Of a stretch of 64,000 nucleotides of DNA, positions 33,488 through 46,260 are shown piece after piece; the stretch's first letter is position 1, and every line of letters begins with the position of its first letter. The notes beneath the pieces are model-generated. The model ran no database searches, was not told the origin of the DNA, and saw only the letters and a list, made by a program, of their open reading frames with translations. The translations under genes were made by a program, and so were the position numbers. Origin of the DNA: Cloeon dipterum (taxonomy: Eukaryota; Arthropoda; Insecta; Ephemeroptera; Baetidae); the NCBI RefSeq assembly GCF_949628265.1, contig NC_088788.1, forward strand, positions 13,268,001 to 13,332,000. Direction: 5' to 3'.

Positions 33488-36400
33488 ACGAAAGATTCAA
33501 GTGATATCACTGCACTGTTTTTAGCATGAAAGTAATTTTTACTGTGTTTTGCCCCATACAAAACGTCAACAAAATAACAAAAATGTCATTTTAATTGTCA
33601 CTTATGACGTGTAGAAGGCCCAGCAAAATTGTCAAGGGCTATGAGAAAAAATGTATAGAGGCAATGGCAGTTTTTAATTAAAAACACTCGCTCGCTTACA
33701 AACATTTTTCTTTCCACACACAAAATTACTCTCACACACGTTGCGCCATGCATATTTTAACACCAAGCTAGAGCACGCGCGGAAAGGTTGATTTTAATTA
33801 AAGGGAATTCCGTGAACAATGCGTGTGATGCATGCAAAATTTACCTCGCTCATTTTCAATTGTTTAGCACATTGGTATTTCAAAGGGCTTCACTTTTGAA
33901 CATATTTACAAATAGCCTCATAGTGAAATATATATGCTGCTGTTTTACATATATACATTTTTGTTTGTTTTACTCATGAAAGCAAATAATTGCTTTAACA
34001 AAAAAAACATGCTGTTGCAAGAGAGGATTGATATTTCTTCTCGTCCTCTCAAGTTGGACTCTCCCTGTGATGGGTATAGCGATAAATGCTTCAAATTTGT
34101 TTCCTGCGTGCAAGTAGCTTTGGAAGCGCCTTCAGTGAGATTTGGGTTTTGTTCTTCCTGCTACTGTTGTTGTTGCCGGCGATGTTTGCACATCCAGACA
34201 GCTAACACTGCCGGCTGCTGCAGATTCCCATCTCACTCGACTCCAAACAGCTTGCCAAGGAAAATATATGTGAGTCGGAGGTCGTATTAAGTCGAGCAGG
34301 AAAATGCTTGTTTTCTGCCCTTATCGTAGGACACAAAGCAAAATCCTTTCAGCGGACATGGAAGCAGGTGCCACGCACGTGGGCGCGCACAAAGCCAAAG
34401 AAAGGTCAGAATTTGAACGACGACATGTTGCGCAGTTATTCAATATTTATCAAAGGCTTTCACGGCTTTCACAAACAGCATCTCTGGTTACGGATATTCT
34501 CCAGCTTATCCAACTTTCAGAACTGAAGCTCATCCAGTTAAATAAAAATGAGGCTCTTTAATGTGATATCATCACATTAATTTCAAAGCGGGACGTAACA
34601 ACGTAACACGTTGACATATATGTAAAAAATTTACCTTCATAACTTTTTCCTTTTCACCGCGATAAACTTAAAAAATAACTACTGCCAAATGAATGAGCTG
34701 ATTTAAGCAAAAATTAAAATATCAACACAGTTAGAAATGCAATACACCATTGACGGAAAATTTCTATCAAGAAAAAAACAACCAGGTCTCACAATGTGCG
34801 GTTAACTCTATAATCAAATTATATGTACTTCCGAACGCTTAACTATTTGCGGCTTTTTCCAAAATTCATTAATGCATGCTGAGAGTGAAAATATAAATAA
34901 AATTGGAGACAAACTGCGTCCTCGCCTCATATTCTATTAGACTGAGCAATCAGCTCAGACTTTTAGATTCCATCTTGTGTAGAGTTAATAAATTCAAATC
35001 AATTTTATTTCACCAAAATGAGTGAGTTCAATGGAAGAGGATTAAACCAGTATGTTAATGATTAATTTATGTTATTTTTCTCGTTAGTATTTAATAAATC
35101 CATAAGCATACAGAAAACGATTTTAATTTTAAAAACAAACTGTTTGCCTTTGAATTATTTTAGAAATATAATACACACAACACCATTATTATATTTCCGT
35201 ACATATTCATATCTTCCCCGCCTTTAATATTGGTGCTCACAATTTATATTTGCATGCTCTAATTGCATTTTGCATTTTCTGCTTGCCCTTTTAAGCTGAG
35301 CCGTGTCGGCGCATCTGTTGTTTTGTTTCACTCCATCTGCGATAATGGCTTTTTGCTCTCCCGAGGGTTGCAAACACCGTCTTTCACTCCAGATTGAAGC
35401 GGCTGGCCTTACTTTCCACCGTGTTTATGGCTGTGAACGTGGTGTTTATTCAACATTTCTTGCATCCCGCAGCCATAGAATGATAAATATTCATCGCTAG
35501 TTTTACGCGCAATGAATCGTAAATATTCATCAAGAATATGGCGCTCGACAGTAAAGTCCATTCAATTGATGGTGTACACGCGCCCTTACATAAATGGGGT
35601 TGCAGGTAAGTCACAGGGCACGTGTCGTAGATAAAACTCGCGAAGGTTAGCTGACACTCAACCCGACACGACTTTTTGCTTGGAAGATGAGTGCGCCAAG
35701 GACTAGGCAACTTACAAGGAGCCGTTCCCGCTGCGCTTGTAAAGTTTCAAGCTCGTCTGATTAATTTAACTCCGTAAGGTTGCAATGAGATTGGATTACA
35801 TTATCATTTAAGATTCGCAGTTTGTGCTAAATAATTTGCAAGTCAAATTAGGCACTAAATTGATATTCTACAAATTCAAAAAGTTTGCAAGTTCGATCTG
35901 TTCAACTCAACTCAATTTTAGAGGTTCTATTTTCTTTGAGTATATATTTACAGGTGTGAATTATTCAAATATGTCCAAATTTATTTTATTTAAAAATATA
36001 ATATGTACAAAATAAGATTAATATTTCACAAATATGTTTACAGCTTTGATAATTTAGTTTGAAAGTAAACTTTTTATATTTCAGCAGGGCCACTCTTATA
36101 CTTCATGCATTTCCAAATCCAGACAAATAATTGCATATCAAAAATATTAAAAAGAGGGTGAGACATTGGTTCAATAACTCAGTATCTATTTTAGAACTTT
36201 TCCTTTGAAAATTCTTGTGATACACTTATGTTTTCATTCAGACACAGATTTGTCGAAAGATTGTTTCACAGGCGGTTACACTGAACTTGAAAACAGTTTT
36301 CAGGCACTTCCACACTTACAAAAGAGGAACCAGCAGTTTACCATCGATCCTCAATATGAATGCTAATTTAATTTATGATTCGTTTCATAATAATTTAAAA

Positions 36401-38243
36401 TGGTTCTCATTTATAGGAGACTATTAGTACAATGTTTACTAGCTTTTAGTCAAGTTTCAAAACGTTGTCCAAGATTGTATAAATTCTATAAGTTGGAACA
36501 TAAACAAGTTAAATTACTATATGTAGTTTGAAATTCTCGCATGCGTCCTTTCAACTGCAACTTTGCCGTTGTTTCAATGTCGTGCGCACTATCCAAATCT
36601 AAAAAGGTTAGTCAGCATTCATTCTTGTGTTCAAGTGAACAACGGGGTAAATTCAACGAGTCGAATTGTGAAAGGGAACGAGCTAGGGCGCGTGCTTAAT
36701 TTGAATAAATCAATGAGATTGTGTCATGTAGTAATTAGGCCTTGCGAGGCACGGACAAATTCCCGTGATTAATTAGTAACAGTGTGTTTGCTAATAACAT
36801 ACAACGGCGTGTTCATGGCGTGCGAAAGCATATTTTCTAGGACGCGCCTACTTTCACTCATTTCAAACTTTAGATTCAAATTTTGGTTTATTACGGATCA
36901 GCAGGGCAACTGTGCCCCATCATCCACATCCAGAACTTAACAAAAATATAACAAAGCATTTTTTTGTATTTGATAACAGAGGGAATAGTAAAATCAGTCT
37001 ATCATATCTTTATTTTACGAACTAAATATAATGCAGGAAAGAGAGCTTCCTATTTGTTGTAGATTGATTTGATTGAAGGTCACATTCAAGGATTCATTTG
37101 TAGAGAAAAAATTCAGACTTTCCTCGTTGAATAAGTCGTAATTTTATTGATGACTTTTTGTTATTTGAACACAGTTTGGGAGATATTGCGTCACGATTGT
37201 AGTCTTGGTACACGTTATGGACGCAGGTGTCCTTTAGTTGGTGCCGGAATTCCCACAGCAAATCAATTTTTCAGACGGTCTACCTTGAGTGAAATGCAAA
37301 GTGCGAAGTTTTGTCTGCTGTCAAATATAGTGCACGCTAGCTTGTCAGACAAATTTTGTAGGCGTACAAAACAACACACTCAGTTAAAAAATTCATAGAA
37401 TGGTAAATCAGTTTTTGATATTCCATCAAATCAATGATTTAATAATATTAAGTAATTACTAAGAATTCAGTACTATTTTCGTCGAATTATTATTTTTCAT
37501 ATAAACAGTTTTAAAATGTTTAGAAACAATTATTATAGTTTCTTTTTACGGTAGTTAATTTTCGCAGAAATCTGCAAGACTTATTTATTTACTTTTATTT
37601 TGTTTTGGTTCTCGTCGCAGTAAAAGTATTAATTTAGCGTCATAATTTTCAAATCGCATTCGATAAATTTTCTTATTGGTTGGAGTATTTTTGGTGAAGA
37701 TATGGTAATTAAAAAATTTAATAGTCTGAGAGCACTTTGTGAAGTTCCTCTTAATCATAGTCTTGTTTTGAGACATGCAATTCCATATGAGTATCATCCC
37801 TCCACGAACTTTAACACTTGAGCAGCCGTTTAGGAAAATTAAAGCAGCCATAACAGTAGAGCGCCTGCATAATCTCGGGCCATATGGGCCGCAGCAGCTT
37901 GTCCCCGGCCAAATTTGTAGTAATTAATGCTGATTTGATTACTTCGCTAATACGGTGTAGGAGAGCAAAAGGCAAAATTAACTTGAGCGAACAGGTACTG
38001 AGGGCAACTCTTGAGAGATCCACTCGAGAAACAGTCGGCGAATTATCTCTCAGAAAGCAAAGGGTGCGCGAGATTAGACAAAGGGCAAGGAGGCAGCAAG
38101 ATAAAAATCGGAGTAAAAGCAAAGCCGGGGGCCAAATGAGGAGACGATGTTTCCCGGCCCGAGTGGTGTGCGTAACAACAGCAGGCATATGAAGAGCCGG
38201 TGTTTGCGTAATGCAAATTAGGAGCCATTAGTCTGCGCTCGGG
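33488..38243. other. Intergenic region upstream of the IDLSRF peptide gene
   Basis: About 4.8 kb with no recognised gene. It contains a 10 bp-arm inverted repeat at 34558-34580, repeated AAATATTCATC pieces near 35485-35535, and a moderately GC-rich stretch from about 37860 to 38200 that is open on both strands but unlike any protein I know. The rest is AT-rich. Confidence 0.6.
34558..34580. repeat. Inverted repeat, 10 bp arms with 3-nt loop
   Basis: TTAATGTGAT (34558-34567), loop ATC, then ATCACATTAA (34571-34580), an exact reverse complement. Confidence 0.85.
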
Positions 38244-38267
38244 TCTCTCTCTCTCTCTCTCTCTCTC
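38244..38267 (+). repeat. (TC)12 microsatellite in the IDLSRF gene promoter
   Basis: Twelve TC units lie 130 bases upstream of a TATA box. On the other strand this is a GAGA repeat, the kind of element bound by GAGA factor at many insect promoters. That role is inference. Confidence 0.9.
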
Positions 38268-38397
38268 GCACCGTTCTCTCCACCTACAACTCTAACTGAC
38301 TGGATAGAAATGAACAAAGGTGGCGAGCAACGGCGGGAGGGGATTGGACGGGGCAAATCGATAGCAGCCGCTCAGTGGTGGGCGTAGGCTGGTGCTC

Positions 38398-38405
38398 TAT
38401 ATAAG
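38398..38405 (+). promoter_or_regulatory. TATA box of the IDLSRF/prohormone-4 gene
   Basis: TATATAAG lies 110 bases upstream of the start codon. Transcription would be expected to begin near 38430, leaving a 5' UTR of about 80 bases. Confidence 0.7.
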
Positions 38406-38507
38406 CAGGGGTAGCCGCTCGATACGCCAGCAGTGGCACTCGCAGCCTCCAACACCTCCCTTGCCTGCTGCAAGAAGAGCGCATCGAAGGGCGCCTCTTG
38501 AGCCAAT

Positions 38508-41500
38508 ATGTTTAAATTGCTTTTGTTGTTGTCCAACGTTTGGTTCCTCTCAGTGGCCGCCATCGACCTGACCAGGCTCGGCTTCTACGGCCGCATCACC
38601 TCCAAGCGCAGCAGTGAGTCTCAAAACCACCTTGCTTTTCCCTCGCTTTTCACTCTCTCAGGGTGGCGGATCGCAGCATAACCAACTCTTACCTCGAAAC
38701 CCTCTACGAATGCCTCTTCAATTTACTATTGTGCCCCTTGACAATCGATTTCTTTTTAATATTTTCTATTTGAATAGAGAATAGGAAAATCGGCCGGTTT
38801 GCGCGAGGACTTGTTGAATATTTTGCTCAGGCGGGACTTTTTGCGACCGTGCTGGCTCTATTTGGCTCTATTGTCACAGAATGTAGCTCGTGGGATGAAG
38901 TTGCTTCCTTTTACTACGGAACCGCCGCATGTGCTCTCGAGACGTTTTCCGTCCATTAAGCTAATTAAAGGAAATGGGGGTAAAAAGAATTACAAAAGGC
39001 AAAGGAAAAAAGGCAGAAAAGTTACAAAAGAATTTTTGTGAATGCTACAATATAACTTTACCGGGAATTCAAAAGAAAAAAATAAAATCATTTTAAATTT
39101 CCAAAACTGCAATTATTTAAAGCTTCCCTCTGCGAGAAGCACTATCCAGTAAGTCTACAGTATTAAAAAGCTGCAAAAAATGCGTGGACATAGAAAATAT
39201 TTGTTTCTAGTTTACATTTTCAGCGTTCATATAGTTTTTTCATGCCACAGTAACAAAAATTTGAACGAAGCCTTCACAAAAATTTTATTCACGAACAGAA
39301 TCGCATTTTCCCTTTCTAGTCAACGTTGATTTATAATTTCCCTCAGCGCTGTAAAACTAATTAAATTGAAATGAGATAATATCCGCTTTTTAAAAACACG
39401 TTAAAATGCTTCTCTTAGAATTACGCGCGTGATTTTCTGTGAGTTTGCATTTCACCCAGAATGAATTTGAATATCTTCCATGCCCGTGCACTCAAAATGT
39501 GGTCACTCAGTCGAGCGAAGCAAGACAATTTCACACCCCATTAAGCCCCTCGTTTTCCGCAACAGGAAAAATTGCATATAAAAGCATTCATCGCGAATAA
39601 AGCATAATGTAGACTGGGCGTTTCTCTTTTTATTCGAGCACTGCATATCTGGAACGGCATAATAGACGCGATATCTTTTTCACCTGGCGTACATTCAGCC
39701 GGCGCACACGAACAGTCGTCTATTTCTGTCTGGCTGGATAGCGCTTGCTTTTTGTGTGCTCCTTCATTAAAACAAAACAAGCGGCTCGCCGGCTTTTATC
39801 TGAACGCGCCCCAAAGGACCGTTCTCACAAGAGGCACTTCGTTTTTAATTTACAGGCTCGCCACGGCTCGATCCACCACCCTTTCCTCACTGCATGCATG
39901 CATACCAAAACGCACCACCAAATGCACCTCCCGCGACGAGGAATTGGCACGCACGCACGCACGCAGCCACAGGTTCTTTTCACACCGAATTGGTTCACGG
40001 CCTTTACGGCCCAATTTCCCGGGCGCGCTCCCCCTGGCTCGAGACAAGAAGGAAAAGTGAAACACACACTCCGCTCGGAGAAACGGTTTTTTACTGCAGG
40101 CGCAAGCGGCGATCTCTAAACGCGTAGTCAGACCGCTTTTTCTGAATGACCCTTTTAAGACGTAGTTATGCAACTGGCACGACTCGCGTGCTTAGCGTGT
40201 CGCTTGCAAGTACCAGCGGCTGTCGATGCGAATTTCCCGGTCATAACTCCGAGGCGCTTGCTGAAATGGTGCAACGCTAATTGCTCACGACGTTGCGAGC
40301 GCCCTGAGGCATACTTTTGATTTGTTTATTCCGCAATCCAATCAAGAACTGTTTTTTCCCACAGCTGGCTCAATTACTGAGCAAATCAATCACGTTTTAA
40401 TTCTGAACTCGATAAGCTCGGGGAAAGAAATTGATTTTAGTAGTTATCAAGCTATTTAGATTGGTGCCAAAAGAGCTCAAATTGAGAATTTTTGGGAAAC
40501 AATGTACATTTACGAAAGACTGAATAATTAATAAAGATAAAATATTCACCAAAGGCATCAGTAAACAATAATATGTGCAGCAAAATCAAACAATCCCAGC
40601 CACAAAATATGAATGTGTGGTGACTTTAAATGTGCTTTCATTGAACACTCTGGAGTACAATAAATCTTTCAAAATAGAATATAGAAAGTTCTTTATTTCG
40701 CTCACTGAAGGATAACTTTGAGGCAAAGTTTCCATTTTACACTTAGAGATGCGTATTTTAATTAGGGTATAATGAGAATATCGTGATTGACACGTTAAAT
40801 GATTTTCTTGGGCCTGCACTGATACTCAATCTTATTGATATTAAATTTTAACCATTCTAAAATGATTTTGAATTCAGTTAAATATTAATTCGGCAAGAAT
40901 TGCGATGAACAGATGATTTAATTGTCCAAATATTTTAGCATTCTTTTAATATAGAGTGCCACATGTTGTGATGCTTTAAGTCCAAAGAAAATGGAAATTC
41001 TGATTTCGGTTGATTGACAGCAGGAAATACCGGTGATGAGTCATGCAAATAAATGGAAGCAGATCAAGAAATTCCCGACAAGTACACGTATTTGTCAAAT
41101 TGTCGGCATGAATTTGTTACTATGCACACGCGACGAGTCGGGGCGGCCCGCGGTTGAGCTTTTATTGTCCCCAATAATCCCCACTTTGCATACAAACACG
41201 ACTCGGTTGACCCTACACGATCGCGTGAATGAACACAGGCAACAACCGCGGCTGGAAAGAGTAAGCTCGTAGCTGCCCATGAAAATCGACATTTGACATT
41301 TACAAAAGTGCACACACAAAAATACTCGCGCTATCTATTTAGCATCTCATTACTGGTCCTACTTGGCCCACAATACGAATTTACGACTTTGGGAACGCGT
41401 TGCTCACTCAGGCAAGAGTCACACACGCACTTTTGGACGCAGGTACGTGGATACGGCGCACTTGCATTTTTATCGATTTGCTTGCCGCCGTCGGCCTTTT

Positions 41501-44500
41501 GTTTTTCCAGCCAAATTTTCCTGCTCAACGTTGGAGGGCTGAAATGCTAAAAACACGACGCCAGTCAAGTTTTCCCCCCATGGGAATTAGAATTTTAAAC
41601 TCGCCCTCTCAGCGCCAGATTTTTTTTAGCAAGACAGCAACATTATTTAAATAAGCAGGTCGTTTATTATGTTTTTCTTTGTAAGTAAGTTTCTCTCTGA
41701 TGTACGACGACGTCTAGCCGTTTGATTAATGTGATGCCGCGGGAGTCTCAAGTTTCGTTGAAATGGCTGCTTGGCTTCTTTTTTTTCTTGAGATTGCAGA
41801 GAAGGCGTGAAATCATTAACAGTTACAAAAGAGACAGTCTGAGTCTTGAAAGAAGAAACCGTTACACTGAAATTGCCAGCGAGAATGATAACCGTATAAA
41901 AATATTTTAGAAAACTTATAGGATGATATTTTGCAAATAACCAAATGCTACATGCTCTAAGAAAAAATTAATGTTAAAGATCTTTTCCATTCATAAATGC
42001 GTAATTAATCATCAGCTTCATTACTTATATATAATGTCTAGTTCTGATCAATTAACAACTTTTCAAAAGAAGATGCTATAATTGATTGACTGATAATTGA
42101 TGAAGTTTTCACATTGCGTCACACGAGAATTAGCACTAACTACGTTATTCCCCTCAGTGCAATACGGAATATAAGGAAACTTTCCCGAGCATTTCCTCAT
42201 TACAAGCAACTCCCCGATCGAATAAGCCCATTCGTCCGCTCTACTTTCCGGCCTGAGCCTGGCGAGAGAGTGCCCTCGGGCAAAAAATTACGTGTAATTG
42301 CGATCCTGCAGCTCTTGCGCGAGAAGAGCAGCGAAATTCGTTTTGTGTTTGAAACCGAGGCAGCTTGTGTGTGTGTGTGTGTGCGATCCTGCTCGGCGTC
42401 CCTTGTTTTCCCGGCGCACAACAGTAGGATAATTTGCACAAGTCGACCTTTCTGTTCCCTTCTCGTTTCATTGTGTCGCAGCACATCAGCACAGGCAGCA
42501 CCACTTTGCACGCCCACGCGGCAATTTGCACTACTTCTTCTCGATGTTGTTATGTCGACACCCGACATGAGGTACCCGCTGAGGTAAGTGTGTGCAATTT
42601 ATGGCACAATTTATTCGCAATATAGATGCAGAACGCCGTTTTGCACCGACGTGGAAAGCACGGCATTGACTTCCTATATTAGCGTTGTAATTTTATTTTC
42701 TCTTGCACTCAATGCTGTTATTAATTCAAATTTTTCTGTTAGATTCTAACTTTATAAAAAAACAAGATATGTTTCTACAGAGGCTCTAGCCAAAAAAATT
42801 GTAAACTTGCTTTAGTTGTTTTCTAATTTTAGTAAAATTTAAAATATAGATAAATGTATCTTGATTTTGGTAGTTTAACAAGGTAAAAGCAACTTTTGTC
42901 CCTAAAAAATCACGTTTTTTGGGAGTAAAAATGAAAAACTGTGTAGGTCACTTAATCGGTATTTCAACTATCGTAGTTTTAACAACAATTTTGTCAATTA
43001 ACCCACTTTTTCACGTTTTCAAACCGAATAAAATATTTACAATGCAAAGTTTACTTTTAACGTAGTTCATTCTTTAATGTTCCTTCTACTGTGGATGCCC
43101 CCATGATAATCATGTGTTTTATATATTCCGTGCCCAAGCAGCTGAGAACTGTCATCCATACGAGCCGTTTAGATGTCCGAATGAGGAGTCCAAATGTATT
43201 TCGATCCAGTATTTGTGCGACGGCGCCCCAGACTGTCAAGACGGCTACGATGAAGACTCACGCCTCTGCACTGCAGGTGAGTCACCCCTTCGTTTACAAT
43301 CATGTTCATTGACCAGAGTGCTCGATATTAATATTCTGGCTGGGGAAAATGACGTTTGAAGCCATTCCTCGAATGCAATAACGTTTGAAAAACGTCAGGT
43401 TTCAATGGAGAAACTTTGCCAATCAGGCTTGATAAATTATTCACAGTTCAATCACCCACGTGACGCGTGCGATGGTATATTTGGACTCCTGCGAGTCTGC
43501 TGGGAAATGTTAGCCCGACAAAAGCTCTCTCGGCATGGATGTTTTCGCAAACAGAAACACAGGTTGCCGCTGAGAGGAGTTTGGGGATGCACTTGAATTA
43601 AGGAGTCACCCAGAGATGGCTCGAAGGGGCGTGTTTGCCCAAAGTTAGCACGTGGTGGTCACAGCACGTCGTCGTTCTGGGAAAAGCCAAAAAGCATTTG
43701 CGCCTGTGACAACTCCAGGCTGCCGGCGGCTTTAAAATGGATTAGGGGGAAATGGAGCCGCGCCCTTTGTGCTGGTGGCATCATCGATCTGTTTATAACA
43801 CACTCTCGTGTACTTTTTGGATTATTTTATGGCAGCTGTAAAAATGTTTAGCTCTGTAAAGTGTTAATAACTAATTTAGAATCATTAATGTCGAGTCACT
43901 CTTGTGAGTTTAATATATTTAATAGGCAGGCTATTAAAGCTCTTGAATAATTGAACAAAGTGGAAAGTTCAAGCATTTTGATTGTTTAAGTGAAGACTGA
44001 ATTGCGTTTAATAAGTTTGACGCATTCATGAATGGATTTAATTTTTTAGTTTTCAAACAAATTTTCAACAAATGCTCTACGTTTTGAGAATATAAAACTG
44101 TTTTAGATTGCTATATCATCTTGATTTGTTTCCATATAATGACAACAATTAAGAACATCATTTCTTATTTAAAAACAGAAGTTACATAATTGATACCGAA
44201 TTATTTCGAGCTAAAAGCCAGACAAATTCTACGTTTTAAACCATTACTTTTATCGATTTAATAGCCCTTGAGCTTTGGCATTTGCAATGATAAAGTTCAC
44301 AGGGTGCACTTTAATTACAAAACAGCAGGCGACATATTGTTTATTCGCATGCTCCGAACCCATAAATCACGATTAATTCAGTTTATTAGAATGCTTTGTT
44401 GTGGCGAAACTGTCGGTGGTGCTCATTAGCATGCGGCCAGCCGGCAATTTCCCGCAAGAGGTGAGAACAACAAGTTCCGCTTGAGCGCATAATGACGAAG

Positions 44501-45160
44501 TGAATATGCAATCCCGCGTTGCTGTGGTGTCGACCCGGTTGCATAATTATAGCGACACTTCATCAAGCAGAACCCTCTAGAACAAACGCTCGAAATAATT
44601 ACTAAGCACACTGTGCTCACTCGTTTTTTTTTCGAGATCGAGAGCAAAATCCCCTGCCCTGATTCCCAAGTGTTTCACGATTCGCACCAACATAGTTTAA
44701 ATATTTTGCAGCCAAGCGACCACCTGTGGAAGAGACGGCGAGTTTCCTCCAATCGTTGATCCAGAGCCACGGCCCAAACTACCTGGAAAAGTTGTTCGGC
44801 TCCAAAGCGAGAGACGCTCTGGCACCGCTGGGAGGAGTGGACAAAGTGGCGATCACACTATCAGGTATAACATGAGCTTTTATTTATTTCAATTGTTCAT
44901 AATACAATTATGTTTAATTTGCTTATTTTTTTCTGATGATCGATAACGAAACTTTGCCTCACACAGAGTCACAGACGATAGAAGATTTTGGCGCGGCACT
45001 TCACTTGATGAGATCTGATTTGGAGCACCTGCGTTCCGTGTTCATCGCGGTGGAAAATGGTGATCTTGGTATGCTGAAATCGCTAGGTATCAAGGATTCT
45101 GAACTTGGTGACGTCAAATTCTTCCTCGAGAAACTCGTTAACACCGGCTTCCTAGACTAA
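38508..45160 (+). CDS. IDLSRF-like neuropeptide precursor (prohormone-4 type) with LDL-receptor A domain
   Basis: Exons are 38508-38613, 43142-43276, 44712-44864 and 44967-45160, giving 195 residues. Every junction is in phase 1 and all have AG/GT. The signal peptide (MFKLLLLLSNVWFLSVAA) is followed at once by IDLTRLGFYGRITSKR, the counterpart of the IDLSRF peptide of other arthropods, cut by a dibasic KR. Exon 2 is a complete LDL-receptor class A module: six cysteines (NC, RC, KC, LC, DC, LC) and the calcium-binding DCQDGYDED. A second dibasic KR follows (AKRPPVEE). The rest is an acidic helical domain ending in FLEKLVNTGFLD. This layout matches known prohormone-4 precursors. Exon 1 is isolated by a 4.5 kb intron. 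Receptor and function of the peptide are poorly known. Confidence 0.92.
38614..43141 (+). other. First intron of the IDLSRF precursor gene
   Basis: A 4.5 kb intron. It holds GC-richer patches near 39740-40130 and 42220-42590, the second containing a GT microsatellite around 42366-42384 and an exon-like end (ATG at 42552, donor at 42584). That piece would run into a stop in exon 2, so it is not called as coding. Nothing else is recognised. Confidence 0.6.
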
Positions 45161-46254
45161 AATCAGAAGAAGAAAAAATCGGAAAGATTAGAGCAAAATC
45201 ATGTACCTCTTTAAGGAGAAAATGCCATCAAAATTTAACGGGAATTCTTAGACGCAATATATGATTTGCGAGCAATTAGCTGTTTCCTTCTGATGAAATT
45301 AAGTTAGCGGTTCAAGCATTGCCGAGATACCAGAGCAAAAAGAACCCTTATATCTATATCCATCCATCATTTGTAAATCTCCCTATAATGGAATCAATGA
45401 ATCAAAGCAAGAAGAAGTGCGTCTCTGTCCTATCAATGTAACTTTGAATCCTTCGATCTCTGTCAATTTAAGGAAAAACCAGTCGTTACATTAAATTAGC
45501 AGAAGTTATTTTCTTCGTCTCTAACTAAAACACTAGCTCTCGAGATAATATATATTATGTAGGAATTAAGGGAAGCAACATTGTCACAATGAAGGTTTGC
45601 GTTTGTACGAATTTTTTAAGTTCTCAACAAGCGAAAGTGGTGCAAAAATTAGGTAAGGGTTATTTTTCTATATGTATACAACAAGCAATATAACAACTGT
45701 ATGTGTATATCTCTTCAGCAAATTATTCGCGTTGGCGCAATGGTAACTTACGATGCATTCAAAGGTAAAGTTTAAGTCTCACGGACACATACACACAAAA
45801 CCATTCTATTTCAATGTGTAATTTAAATCCGTAGGAAAATTACTTGGAGATGTTAGCAGATATGTACTACTGTCACCATACTAGTTAGGTTCAAGTCCAA
45901 AGAAATTAAGGCACGCTGTACTCTATAGGACTTTGTTATTTTAAAACTGAAATGGAAAATGTAGCTCCAAGGAATTTCCCTTATCAAGACTGACATGGTA
46001 CGCAAAATATAAAATATTTTGAAATCAAATAATCCACACACAAATTGATTTGAATGGTAAAACACATCAAATATATAATTATTGCATGAATAGTGCGAAT
46101 TTTGGGTTGCGGGAAGACGCGGTTTGTTAGGTGGAAGATAAACGCACGATACGATTGTAGTTATTATATTTTTGACCGTGACACGATTATTACAGAGAGA
46201 GCGCTTCTGTTGTTTTACTAGTGTTTAGATTCACAAATGCGTAGGTAGAGTTCA

Positions 46255-46260
46255 AATAAA
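46255..46260 (+). terminator. Candidate polyadenylation signal for the IDLSRF precursor gene
   Basis: This is a canonical AATAAA about 1.1 kb after the stop codon. The 3' UTR would be long but contains no competing gene. Confidence 0.4.

Noticed and set aside
37811..38192. Frames of 102-125 codons open on both strands upstream of the IDLSRF gene
   Set aside because: Neither translation resembles a protein family, and the region looks like promoter-proximal GC-rich DNA.
42552..42583. Exon-like ATG frame with a good GTAAGT donor in the IDLSRF gene intron
   Set aside because: Joining it to exon 2 creates an immediate stop codon, and exon 2 has no early ATG, so a coding role for this gene is not supported.
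45880..45900. GGTTCAAGTCC resembling a tRNA T-loop
   Set aside because: No matching acceptor, D or anticodon stems upstream.
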